64,000 bases of DNA from Rhodanobacter sp. FDAARGOS 1247. GTDB taxonomy: Bacteria; Pseudomonadota; Gammaproteobacteria; Xanthomonadales; Rhodanobacteraceae. The position numbers and the translations under genes were made by a program. The DNA lies in the NCBI RefSeq assembly GCF_016889805.1, contig NZ_CP069535.1, forward strand, positions 3,782,001 to 3,846,000. The letters are read 5' to 3'. Shown in pieces: positions 54,785 through 64,000 of this stretch; the first letter of the stretch is position 1; each line of letters starts with the position of its first letter. Below the pieces are notes generated by a model. The model was not told where the DNA came from. It ran no database searches and was given only the letters and a program-made list of their open reading frames with translations.

Positions 54785-54801
54785 CAACGGAGAGACACCT
54801 C

Positions 54802-55374
54802 TTGCGACGAGCTTTGCTCCCCGCCCTCCTGTCGTCCTTCCTCGTTGCCCCGGTCTTGGTGTCTGGCTGCCCGACGGCACCCGCAAGCTTGCGTCAGTTC
54901 TTGGGGCAAGGCGGCTGGGCCGTACTAGGCACCTACGTGGTTTCGCTCCACGATCTCAACGGCGATGGCATCCAAGAGGCAGTGGTCCTGCTTACCGACG
55001 CGGATTGGTGCGGTAGTGGCGGCTGCGCCTTGCTAGTCGCCCAACAACGTGGGGTGGCATGGCAGCTCATCAGCAAAACCACTTTGGTCCATCCGCCGGT
55101 AGTCGCCTTAGAGCGCAAGCGTTCTGGTTGGCAATCCCTTGGTGTCATTGTGGGCGGGGGTGGCGTGGCCACACATCCGGTCACTCTGGATTTTCGGCAA
55201 GGTCGATACCCCTCCAACCCCACCATGCTACCTGCATCGCCAGGCTCATCCACTTCTGGCGAGCCACTCATCAATGGTCTGCAGTGCCAGAGTCGCGCTG
55301 CAAGGCCTAACACCTCGTCCAAGCGGACGCGCGGACGCGCGCCGCTTGACTCCAGCGTTAGGCGAACATGGTGA
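54802..55374 (+). CDS. cassette 34: lipoprotein with EF-hand-like loop, reading through attC
   Basis: Starts with TTG at 54802. Lipobox LVSGC (Cys near residue 22), then DLNGDGIQEAVVLL near residue 52, a calcium-binding-like loop as in FG-GAP/EF-hand proteins, and a CGSGGCALLV segment. No stop occurs before attC35; the frame continues through it and ends at a TGA overlapping the cassette 35 ATG (ATGGTGA). The last ~25 residues are attC-encoded. Confidence 0.66.
   Translation: MRRALLPALLSSFLVAPVLVSGCPTAPASLRQFLGQGGWAVLGTYVVSLHDLNGDGIQEAVVLLTDADWCGSGGCALLVAQQRGVAWQLISKTTLVHPPVVALERKRSGWQSLGVIVGGGGVATHPVTLDFRQGRYPSNPTMLPASPGSSTSGEPLINGLQCQSRAARPNTSSKRTRGRAPLDSSVRRTW
55305..55363 (+). other. attC35
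   Basis: GCCTAAC to GTTAGGC; CGCG-type stem, with CTTGACTCCAG on the right arm. Confidence 0.92.
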
Positions 55375-55652
55375 TTGACGAAACTTTCAATGCTTTCTCA
55401 GCGGTTGGCGACGAAGCGTCGCTCATTAAATTTGTCGAGTCGCTCGCGGCCGACCGGAAGCTATCCGAGTCTTTGTCAGTGACGCTTGACGGGTTTCAAG
55501 GCGCTTGGGCCAACCAAACCATCGCCGACTTTTTGTTGGCGGCATCTGCATGGGCAAAGGATTCAGACTTCGGCGTGCGTCCTGGCCCCAAGCCCGCCAA
55601 TCCATGGCAGCTTTTTGCTACCTTCTTGTGGGCCGGGCGTGGCTACGAGTAG
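55368..55652 (+). CDS. cassette 35: DUF7660-like protein
   Basis: A 94-residue soluble protein. WANQTIADFLLAASAWAKD, PANPWQLFATFLWAGRGYE at the C terminus matches my memory of the DUF7660 family (W.N.T...L.A...W and a terminal YE). Function unknown. Confidence 0.68.
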   Translation: MVIDETFNAFSAVGDEASLIKFVESLAADRKLSESLSVTLDGFQGAWANQTIADFLLAASAWAKDSDFGVRPGPKPANPWQLFATFLWAGRGYE

Positions 55653-55655
55653 CGC

Positions 55656-55720
55656 GCGTAGCATCACGTTTGAACTGCCCAATTGATCAGTCTTCATCGA
55701 AGCACTCCCGGGCGTCAGGC
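55656..55720 (+). other. attC36 (degenerate)
   Basis: GCGTAGC to GTCAGGC with a loose stem. The right core GTCAGGC is complementary to the inverse core of attC37, supporting it as a real but decayed site. Confidence 0.6.
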
Positions 55721-55726
55721 AGCGCA

Positions 55727-56149
55727 ATGAAGCGACTGTGGCCATGGATGTATTTATCGCTTTTCGCAGCCGCCTTTCTTGGCGGCCTGTCGCTCCTGGG
55801 CAGAACTCAAGGTCACACCAACGTCGACTGGGTGTTCGTAACCGTCTCTTTCTTTGGCCTCCTGGTCTTTCCACCCCTGGCGGTCGGGTATGCACGCTCA
55901 CGCACTTCAACCCGTCTTCCCACCGCATCGCTTTCCCGAGGGTTTCGCGGCGGGTGGTGGGCAGACCCGTTGCAGTACCTTCGTGTAACCAGCCTGTTGC
56001 TTGGCGGCATGTTCCTTGGCTCGCTGTTTACGTTGCCCCATGCCGCATCGCAGGACGTCATGATGGTGTGGTGGTACGCCGCGATGGCACTTGGCTCAAC
56101 GACAGGCGAGTTCGTCGCGCTCAGGACGTTTCGTGGCAGCGTTGCCTGA
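55727..56149 (+). CDS. cassette 36: membrane protein
   Basis: A 140-residue protein with four hydrophobic segments (residues 5-24, 33-52, 83-103 and 111-131). Unknown role. ATG 6 bp after the attC36 core. The TGA stop lies in the inverse core GCCTGAC. It is the last cassette of the array. Confidence 0.65.
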   Translation: MKRLWPWMYLSLFAAAFLGGLSLLGRTQGHTNVDWVFVTVSFFGLLVFPPLAVGYARSRTSTRLPTASLSRGFRGGWWADPLQYLRVTSLLLGGMFLGSLFTLPHAASQDVMMVWWYAAMALGSTTGEFVALRTFRGSVA

Positions 56150-56198
56150 CCTCTCGTTCGGGGCGAACGGCTTCACCGCCGCGCATTCCGGCGAGTCG
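56144..56198 (+). other. attC37 (degenerate, right array boundary)
   Basis: GCCTGAC, a recognisable GGCGAACGGCTTCACCGCCGC stem and a decayed right core (GCGAGTC). Beyond it the sequence returns to chromosomal composition. Confidence 0.65.
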
Positions 56199-56601
56199 TG
56201 TTGGTTCGCCGTTGCAGGTATTTCGCCCAGCTTCGCCTTGGCTCGTCATCTGTCGCTGCTTTACTGGTCTGCGGCCTCCAGAGGCGAAACGGGCACTCCC
56301 CGGCTCTGGCCAAGTGCGGGGAGCCGCTTTTCCTGGCTGACATGCCGCCCGCGGGGTGAATGGTTGCGCTGCAGGGTTGGGCATCCGGCTACCCCTGCCG
56401 GTCTTCAAGGATGCAAGTTCATGCGGCGGTCTCGACCGGATGGGTGCGCATCTTATGCATCAACTTAACCTGTCGACGTGCAGGCTTTGCGGGTAGATTT
56501 GGTCTTCGGTGCGAAGGTGGTGCATCAGCGCGCCAGCACCGTTGTCACGCGTACCGCCCGAGGCCCGGGATGCTGCGCCCCCTCATGGAGAAATTCGCCT
56601 C
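56199..56601. other. non-coding junction between array and zwf
   Basis: About 400 bp without a convincing gene. It holds one hairpin (next entry) and presumably the zwf promoter, for which no clear hexamers were seen. Confidence 0.5.
56296..56331 (+). terminator. candidate terminator at the right end of the array
   Basis: CTCCCCG (56296-56302) pairs with CGGGGAG (56317-56323) around a 14-nt loop and is followed by CCGCTTTT. A modest Rho-independent terminator that would separate the array from zwf. Confidence 0.5.
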
Positions 56602-58008
56602 ATGCCGACCACTCGTTCGGACGCTCTGGTCTTTTTCGGCGCCACCGGTGACCTCGCCTACAAGAAGATCTTTCCCGCCCTGTTGGCGATGATGACGCGC
56701 GACGGGCTGGATCTGCCGATCATCGGCGTGGCGCATTCGGGCTGGGACGTGGAGCAGCTGCGGCAGCGCGCCCACGACAGCCTGGTCGAGGCGGCGAAGC
56801 ACGACGGCGGCAAGCTGGACGAGGCCGCGTTCAGGAAGCTGTCGGCGTGCCTGCGTTATGTCGATGGCGACTACAACGACGCGGCAACGTTCACCGCCCT
56901 GAAACAGGCGCTGGGCGAGGCGAAGCGGCCGCTGCACTACCTGGCCATTCCGCCCAGCCTGTTCGGGGTGGTGGCGAAGGGGCTCAAGCAGGCCGGCTGC
57001 GCCGACGATGCGCGGATCGTGGTGGAGAAGCCGTTCGGCCGCGACCTGGCCTCGGCCCGCGCGCTCAACCGGACCCTGCACCAGGTGTTTCCGGAGTCGG
57101 CGATCTTCCGCATCGATCATTACCTGGGCAAGGAGCCGGTGCAGAACCTGCTGTATTTCCGTTTTGCCAACACCGTGCTGGAGCCGGTGTGGAACAACCG
57201 CTACGTGGACCGCGTGCAGATCACCATGGCCGAGGAGTTCGGCGTGGACGGCCGCGGCGGCTTCTACGAGGGCGTGGGCGCGATCCGCGACGTGCTGCAG
57301 AACCACCTGCTGCAGGTGACCTCGCTGCTGGCGATGGATGCGCCGATCGGCAACGACCCCGATGCCCTGCGCGCGGAGAAGCTGCGGCTGTTCCGGGCGA
57401 TGCGTCCGCTGGACCCGGCCGAGGTGGTGCGTGGCCAGTTCAACGGCTACCGCAAGGTGGAGGGCGTGGCCGCGGATTCCAACGTGGAGACCTTCGTGGC
57501 GCTGTGCCTGCACATCGACACCTGGCGCTGGGCCGGCGTGCCGTTCTACATCCGCGCCGGCAAGCGGTTGCCGCTGACCACCACCCAGGTGCTGGTGGAC
57601 ATGAAGACGCCGCCGCTGTCGGTGTTCGACCCGATCGGCGCGCCGCAGTCGAACTACTTCCGCTTCCGGCTCAGCCCGGAGGTGGTGATCGCCGAAGGCA
57701 TGCGGGTGAAGAAGCCGGGCGAGGAGATGCGGGGCGAGGCGGTGGAGCTGGTGGCGCGGCACGATTCCGGACCGGAGAAGTCGCCGTACGAACGCCTGCT
57801 GGGCGATGCGATCCGCGGCGACAACGGGCTGTTCACCAGCGACGAATGCGTCGAGGCGGCGTGGGCGGTGGTCGACCAGGTGCTGGCCCATGAGGGGCCG
57901 GTGGCGTTCTATGAACCGGGCAGCTGGGGGCCGGATGCGGCAGCCGCCATCGTCAGCGATGATGAGGGCTGGCACGACACCCGACCGGAGCAGAGCACGC
58001 CATGTTGA
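56602..58008 (+). CDS. zwf: glucose-6-phosphate 1-dehydrogenase
   Basis: Oxidises glucose-6-phosphate to 6-phosphogluconolactone with NADP+. The 468-residue protein has the nucleotide loop [15 protein letters not shown] (residues 12-26), VEKPFG and the substrate motif RIDHYLGKE. Slightly shorter than the usual 485-490. The ATG at 56602 follows GGAG; the open frame continues upstream without similarity. The stop overlaps the next gene by 7 bp. No pgl (lactonase) gene is adjacent. Confidence 0.95.
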   Translation: MPTTRSDALVFFGATGDLAYKKIFPALLAMMTRDGLDLPIIGVAHSGWDVEQLRQRAHDSLVEAAKHDGGKLDEAAFRKLSACLRYVDGDYNDAATFTALKQALGEAKRPLHYLAIPPSLFGVVAKGLKQAGCADDARIVVEKPFGRDLASARALNRTLHQVFPESAIFRIDHYLGKEPVQNLLYFRFANTVLEPVWNNRYVDRVQITMAEEFGVDGRGGFYEGVGAIRDVLQNHLLQVTSLLAMDAPIGNDPDALRAEKLRLFRAMRPLDPAEVVRGQFNGYRKVEGVAADSNVETFVALCLHIDTWRWAGVPFYIRAGKRLPLTTTQVLVDMKTPPLSVFDPIGAPQSNYFRFRLSPEVVIAEGMRVKKPGEEMRGEAVELVARHDSGPEKSPYERLLGDAIRGDNGLFTSDECVEAAWAVVDQVLAHEGPVAFYEPGSWGPDAAAAIVSDDEGWHDTRPEQSTPC

Positions 58009-58742
58009 CCGACCGCACCTCCGAATCCGCCGCCGTGGTGTTCCTCCTGGACGTGGACAACACCCTGCTCGACAACGACCGCTTCGGCCGCGACCTCAGC
58101 GACACCCTGGACGCGGCCTTCGGTGAGGCCGAGCGCGAACGCTACTGGGCGATCTACGAAGAGCTGCGCCAGCTCGGCGGCGTGGCCGACTACCTGGGCG
58201 CGCTGCAGCGTTTCCGCAGCGGGCTGGACAACGAACCCTCGCTGCTGCAGATGTCGAACTACCTGCTCGAATACCCGTTCGCCACCCGGCTCTATCCGCA
58301 TGCGCTGGACACCGTGGCGCACCTGCGCACGCTGGGCACCACGGTGATCCTGTCCGACGGCGACGTGGTGTTCCAGCCGCGCAAGATCCAGCGCGCCGGG
58401 CTGTGGCAGGCGCTGCGGGGCGAGGTGCTGGTGTACGTGCACAAGCAGCAGATGCTGGTGGCGATGCAGCAGCGCTACCCCGCCGCGCACTACGTGATGG
58501 TGGACGACAAGCCGCAGGTCCTGGCCGCCATGAAGCAGCGGATGGGCCATCGGCTGACCACCGTGTTCGTGCGCCAGGGGCATTACGCCGCCGCGGCCGC
58601 CACCGAAACGGTCGACCCCGCGCCGGACATCACGATCGCTCGCATCGGCGATCTGCGCGGGCGTAAGCTTGATGACTTTCTGCCGGCGGCTCCGGTCATC
58701 GCCCTGGCAGCTGATGGAACCTCCCCCCGAAACCCGTTGTGA
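58002..58742 (+). CDS. HAD superfamily hydrolase
   Basis: A 246-residue haloacid-dehalogenase-type phosphatase. Motif I is [11 protein letters not shown] (residues 16-26), motif II is the Ser in VILSDGD, and MVDDKPQ is motif IV. The helical cap lies between motifs I and II. Its coupling to zwf suggests a sugar-phosphate or metabolite-repair role, but the substrate is unknown. Confidence 0.85.
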   Translation: MLTDRTSESAAVVFLLDVDNTLLDNDRFGRDLSDTLDAAFGEAERERYWAIYEELRQLGGVADYLGALQRFRSGLDNEPSLLQMSNYLLEYPFATRLYPHALDTVAHLRTLGTTVILSDGDVVFQPRKIQRAGLWQALRGEVLVYVHKQQMLVAMQQRYPAAHYVMVDDKPQVLAAMKQRMGHRLTTVFVRQGHYAAAAATETVDPAPDITIARIGDLRGRKLDDFLPAAPVIALAADGTSPRNPL

Positions 58743-58759
58743 AGCGACATGGAGCAAGC

Positions 58760-59859
58760 ATGAAAGCGACCCGCCAATTGCACGACCTCGGCCAGAGCCT
58801 GTGGCTGGACAACATCACCCGCACCCTGCTCGATGACGGCACGCTGGCGCGCTACATCGAAGAGGATTCGATCACCGGACTGACCTCCAACCCCAGCATC
58901 TTCGACGCGGCGATCAGCGGCGGCGACGCCTACGACGCGGGCATCCACGCCAAGTCGCTGGTGGGCATGCAGGGCGAGGCGCTGTTCACCGAGCTGGCGC
59001 TGGAAGACCTGCGCCGCGCGGCCGACCTGTTCCAGCCGGTGTTCGAGTCGACCGGCCAGGTGGATGGCTGGGTCTCGATGGAGGTCTCGCCGCTGCTGGC
59101 CGCCGACACCGCCGGCTCGATCGCCGCAGCCCGCCACATCCACCACAAGGGGCGGCGCGACAACCTGTTCGTGAAGATTCCCGGCACGCCCGAAGGCGTG
59201 CCGGCGATTGAGGAAGCGATTTTCCTGGGCATTCCGATCAACGTGACCCTGCTGTTCTCCTGCGCCCAGTACGAGGCCGTGAGCGAGGCCTACATGCGCG
59301 GCATCGAGCGCCGCCTGCAGGCCGGACTGGACCCCAGGGTGGGCTCGGTCGCCTCGCTGTTCATCAGTCGCTGGGACGTGGCCAGCAACAAGCAGCTGCC
59401 CGACGAGCTGCACAACAAGCTGGGCATCGCGGTGGGCCAGCAGACCTATCGCGCCTACCGGCAGATGCTGGCCTCGCCGCGCTGGCAGAAGCTGGCCGAC
59501 GCCGGCGCGATGCCGCAGCGGCTGCTGTGGGCCAGCACCGGCACCAAGGATCCCAACGCATCCGACACGCTGTACATCAGCGCCTTCGCCGCGCCGGAGA
59601 CCATCAACACGATGCCGGAGAAGACCCTGCACGCCTTCGCCGACCACGGCCAGCTGCACGGGGTGATGGACGTGGACGGCGGCGACGCCGACGCGGTGCT
59701 CGCGCGCATCAGTGCGGCCGGCGTGGACATCGACCAGCTGGCACTCACGCTGCAGCGCGAAGGCGCCGAAGCCTTCGTCAAGTCGTGGCACCACCTGCTC
59801 GACGGCATCGCCGAGAAGGCCCGCCAGCTGGCCGAGAAGTCCAAGGGGCCGGCGCTGAA

Positions 59860-59863
<4 letters not shown>
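58760..59863 (+). CDS. tal: transaldolase
   Basis: Non-oxidative pentose phosphate enzyme. The 367-residue protein has [12 protein letters not shown], the Schiff-base lysine in [10 protein letters not shown] and NVTLLFS. The ATG at 58760 with GGAG 5 bp upstream is preferred over a GTG at 58739. It belongs to the longer transaldolase subfamily. Its TGA overlaps the pgi ATG. Confidence 0.93.
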
Positions 59864-61512
<1,649 letters not shown>

Positions 61513-61518
61513 CGGTAC

Positions 61519-61568
61519 GGGAGCGCACGCTGTCCACGAGAGACTCCCTTCGGACAGCGTGCGCTCCC
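61519..61568. repeat. palindromic repeat between pgi and pgm
   Basis: A perfect 17-bp inverted repeat (61519-61535 and 61552-61568) with a 16-nt loop, containing the GGGAGCGCAC/GTGCGCTCCC element. Similar GGAGCGCAC palindromes recur in Xanthomonadales chromosomes. It may act as a transcript-stabilising or terminating hairpin within the cluster. Confidence 0.85.
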
Positions 61569-61607
61569 GCGAAATACGCCCACCCGTCGCATCACTCCAG
61601 AGAACCC

Positions 61608-63254
61608 ATGAGCCAGAAGATCAGCCCCCTCGCCGGCAAGCCGGCACCGCAGTCGATCCTGGTCGACGTGGCGAAACTGCTCGCCGCCTACGCCGACACC
61701 CGGCCCGATCCATCGGTGCCCGCGCAGCGCGTGGCGTTCGGCACCTCGGGTCATCGGGGCAGTTCGCTCGACGGCAGTTTCAACGAGTGGCACATCCTGG
61801 CGATCAGCCAGGCGATCTGCGAGTACCGCAAGTCCAAAGGCATCGATGGCCCGCTGTTCATCGGCGCGGACACCCATGCACTGTCGCAGCCGGCGTTCGA
61901 GAGCGCGCTGGAAGTGCTGGCGGCGAACGGCGTGGACGTGATGGTTTCCAGCGGCGGCGAGTTCACGCCCACCCCGGCGATCTCGCACGCGATCCTGGTC
62001 TACAACCGTGGTCGCACCACGGCCCTGGCCGACGGCATCGTGATCACGCCTTCGCACAACCCGCCCGACAACGGCGGCTTCAAGTACAACCCGACCAACG
62101 GCGGCCCGGCCGACACCGACATCACCAAGTGGGTGGAGAACCGCGCCAACGCATTGATCGAGGGCGGGCTTAAGGACGTCAAGCGCCAGCCGTTCGCGCA
62201 GGCGCGCAAGGCGGCCACCACGCACGAACACGACTACCTCAACAGCTACGTCGCCGACCTCGCCAGCATCATCGACTTCGACATCATCCGCAGCGCCGGC
62301 GTGCACATGGGCGTCGACCCGCTGGGTGGCGCCGGCGTGCATTACTGGGCGCCGATCGCCGAGCGTTACAAGCTCGACCTCACCGTGGTCAGCGAGGTGG
62401 TCGATCCGCAGTTCGCCTTCATGAGCGTGGACTGGGACGGCAAGATCCGCATGGACCCGTCGTCGAAGTACGCGATGCAGCGGCTGATCGGGCTGAAGGA
62501 CCAGTACGACGTGGCGTTCGCCTGTGACACCGACCATGACCGCCACGGCGTGGTCACCCGCTCCAGCGGCCTGATGGAGCCGAACCATTACCTGTCGGTG
62601 CTGATCGACTACCTGTACCGCCACCGCCCGCAATGGAGCAGCAACGCCGCCGTGGGCAAGACCGTGGTCACCACCGCGCTGATCGACCGCGTGGTGAAGC
62701 GGCTGGGGCGCCAGTTGTACGAGGTGCCGGTGGGCTTCAAGTGGTTCTCCGCGGGACTGTTCGACGGCGCGCTGGGCTTCGGCTGCGAGGAAAGCGCGGG
62801 CGCCTCGCTGCTGCGCCACGACGGTTCGGTGTGGACCACCGACAAGGACGGCCTGGTGCCGGCGCTGCTGTCCGCCGAGATCACGGCCCGCGAAGGCCGC
62901 GACCCGGGCGAGCTGTTCGACCGGCTCACTGGCGAACTGGGCCGGCCGTACGCGAACCGTCTCGAGGCGGCGGCCACGCCCGCGCAGAAGGCGAAGCTGT
63001 CGAAGCTGTCGCCCGACCAGCTGAAGCGCGACCAGCTCGCCGGCGAGAAGATCGAACAGGTACTGGACAAGGCGCCGGGCAACGGCGCGGCGATCGGCGG
63101 CATCAAGGCGGTCGCCGCCAACGGCTGGTTCGCCGCCCGGCCGTCCGGCACCGAAGCGATTTACAAGATTTACGCGGAAAGCTTCAAGAGCGAAGAACAC
63201 CTCAAGAGCCTGCTCGACGAGGCGCAGAAGATCGTCGACGCCGCGCTCGCCTGA
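61608..63254 (+). CDS. pgm: alpha-D-glucose phosphate-specific phosphoglucomutase
   Basis: Interconverts glucose-1- and glucose-6-phosphate. The 548-residue protein has the phosphoserine loop [11 protein letters not shown], metal loop [18 protein letters not shown] and the phosphate-binding [10 protein letters not shown] near the end. This is the E. coli Pgm type, distinct from the AlgC-type enzyme at 5560-7905. Confidence 0.95.
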   Translation: MSQKISPLAGKPAPQSILVDVAKLLAAYADTRPDPSVPAQRVAFGTSGHRGSSLDGSFNEWHILAISQAICEYRKSKGIDGPLFIGADTHALSQPAFESALEVLAANGVDVMVSSGGEFTPTPAISHAILVYNRGRTTALADGIVITPSHNPPDNGGFKYNPTNGGPADTDITKWVENRANALIEGGLKDVKRQPFAQARKAATTHEHDYLNSYVADLASIIDFDIIRSAGVHMGVDPLGGAGVHYWAPIAERYKLDLTVVSEVVDPQFAFMSVDWDGKIRMDPSSKYAMQRLIGLKDQYDVAFACDTDHDRHGVVTRSSGLMEPNHYLSVLIDYLYRHRPQWSSNAAVGKTVVTTALIDRVVKRLGRQLYEVPVGFKWFSAGLFDGALGFGCEESAGASLLRHDGSVWTTDKDGLVPALLSAEITAREGRDPGELFDRLTGELGRPYANRLEAAATPAQKAKLSKLSPDQLKRDQLAGEKIEQVLDKAPGNGAAIGGIKAVAANGWFAARPSGTEAIYKIYAESFKSEEHLKSLLDEAQKIVDAALA

Positions 63255-63280
63255 TCGTGGGCTTGGGTCTTCTGGGCGAC

Positions 63281-63364
63281 GTCATTCCCGCGAAAGCGGG
63301 AATCCAGTGACCTCAAGGTCGCCGACAGGGAGAGGCACTGGATCCCCGCTTTCGCGGGGATGAC
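63281..63364. repeat. 84-bp inverted-repeat element (MITE/dRS3-like)
   Basis: 29-bp near-perfect terminal repeats at 63281-63309 and 63336-63364, each containing ATTCCC(N8)GGGAAT or its GGGG/CCCC variant, around a 26-bp centre. Such CGCGAAAGCGGG palindromes are dispersed in many proteobacterial genomes, probably as non-autonomous elements or REP-type sequences. Confidence 0.8.
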
Positions 63365-63404
63365 GGTGGTTGCCTCGCACCATTCCCCCACACTGGAGAA
63401 CATC

Positions 63405-64000
63405 ATGTCCCACGACCTCGACCAGCAATGCATCAACATGCTTCGCTTCCTGTCGGTGGACATGGTGCAGAAGGCCGACAGCGGCCACCCCGGGCTGCCG
63501 CTGGGCGCGGCGCCGATGGCCTATGTGCTGTGGACGCGGCACATGAAGTTCCACCCGGCCGATCCGCACTGGGCCGACCGCGACCGTTTCGTGCTTTCCG
63601 CCGGCCACGGCTCGGCGCTGCTGTACAGCCTGCTGTTCGCCAGCGGCTACGACGTGTCGCTGGACGACATCAGGCAGTTCCGCCAGTGGGGCAGCAAGAC
63701 GCCCGGCCATCCCGAGTACGGCCATACGCCCGGCGTCGAAGTCACCACCGGGCCGCTCGGCCAGGGCCTGGCCAATGCGGTGGGCATGGCGCTGGGCGAG
63801 GCGCAGCTGGCGGCGACCTACAACCGCGAAGGCCATCGCATCATCGACCACCACACCTACGCCATCGTCAGCGACGGCGACCTGATGGAAGGCGTGGCCA
63901 GCGAGGCCGCGTCGCTGGCCGGCCATCTCAAGCTGGGCAAGCTGATCTGCCTGTACGACGACAACTACGTGACGCTCTCGGCCGGCACCGACATGACGTT
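63405..64000 (+). CDS. tkt: transketolase, N-terminal part (partial)
   Basis: The thiamine-dependent pentose phosphate enzyme, cut by the window end after about 198 residues. Visible motifs: [36 protein letters not shown] and the TPP/metal motif GDGDLMEG followed by YDDN. ATG at 63405 follows GGAGAA. Confidence 0.94.
   Translation, partial: MSHDLDQQCINMLRFLSVDMVQKADSGHPGLPLGAAPMAYVLWTRHMKFHPADPHWADRDRFVLSAGHGSALLYSLLFASGYDVSLDDIRQFRQWGSKTPGHPEYGHTPGVEVTTGPLGQGLANAVGMALGEAQLAATYNREGHRIIDHHTYAIVSDGDLMEGVASEAASLAGHLKLGKLICLYDDNYVTLSAGTDMT

Larger units (their letters stand above)
38812..56198 (+). mobile_element. chromosomal integron cassette array, 36 cassettes
   Basis: Small rightward genes separated by 37 attC sites, mostly 56-63 bp, with consensus inverse core GCCTAAC, a GC-rich stem and core GTTAGGC. 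G+C and codon use are visibly unlike both flanks. Cassettes are about 0.29-0.74 kb. The first-base/inverse-core complementarity within cassettes supports true cassette origin. The array starts against the truncated intI and ends at a degenerate attC before zwf. No attI or Pc promoter is visible, so expression must rely on promoters inside cassettes or on read-through. Confidence 0.95.

Noticed and set aside
38812..56198. CRISPR-like array because of regular similar repeats
   Set aside because: Spacers are gene-sized and coding, repeats are imperfect palindromes with integron core sites, and no cas genes are present.
38812..56198. Prophage or genomic island of phage origin
   Set aside because: No phage structural, lysis or replication genes. 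The recombinase carries the IntI-specific insert.

Overview
The window is high-GC gammaproteobacterial chromosome, most likely Xanthomonadales (Rhodanobacteraceae or Xanthomonadaceae). The evidence is the conserved coaBC-dut-algC order with a membrane-extended algC, the speA/speE pair, a very large NdvB-type cyclic glucan synthase, the anmK/ampG pair, and integron attC sites and an IntI of the Xanthomonas kind. No rRNA, tRNA, CRISPR array or prophage was seen.

Positions 1-37917 are ordinary chromosome. They hold peptidoglycan turnover and recycling (M23 peptidase end, anmK, ampG), xthA, pyrE, a DUF4124 protein, algC-dut-coaBC on the minus strand, radC, argS with a SPOR protein, two short-chain dehydrogenases, spermidine synthesis (speA and speE, divergent), a ParA-like ATPase, sixA, a phospholipase D lipoprotein, a TonB-domain protein, a thiolase, a PAS-GGDEF-EAL protein, a GNAT acetyltransferase and an 8.6-kb ndvB-like gene. 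The roughly 510-bp radC-argS gap is the most structured intergenic region there: two exact DnaA boxes, an AT-rich stretch and a hairpin with a T-run on the minus strand.

Positions 37947-56198 are a sedentary chromosomal integron. An IntI-type tyrosine recombinase on the minus strand keeps every catalytic residue but has lost its first 55 residues; attC1 now begins about 40 bp from its first remaining codon, so no room is left for attI or the usual cassette promoter. I count 37 attC sites bounding 36 cassettes, all reading rightward, with visibly lower G+C than the flanks. The attC sites are validated internally: the first bases of each cassette (TTRRRY) are complementary to the inverse core at that same cassette's far end in 21 of 36 cases, and within one base in 14 more. 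Cassettes encode small proteins: about 19 look secreted, lipidated or membrane-bound, and others resemble a Tsi6-type T6SS immunity protein, an Imm32-type immunity protein, RraB, an ankyrin protein and a P-loop NTPase. Two or three are broken by frameshift or start loss, and several ORFs use or overrun stop codons that lie in the attC. A decayed IS1111-type element (IS110 family) sits inside attC32; its long non-coding end is where a target-guiding RNA would be expected.

Positions 56602-64000 return to high-GC chromosome with a central-carbon cluster: zwf, a HAD hydrolase, tal, pgi, pgm and the start of tkt, with overlapping or near-overlapping genes and two inverted-repeat elements. Family names are given from recognition of the translated sequence; no database search was run.
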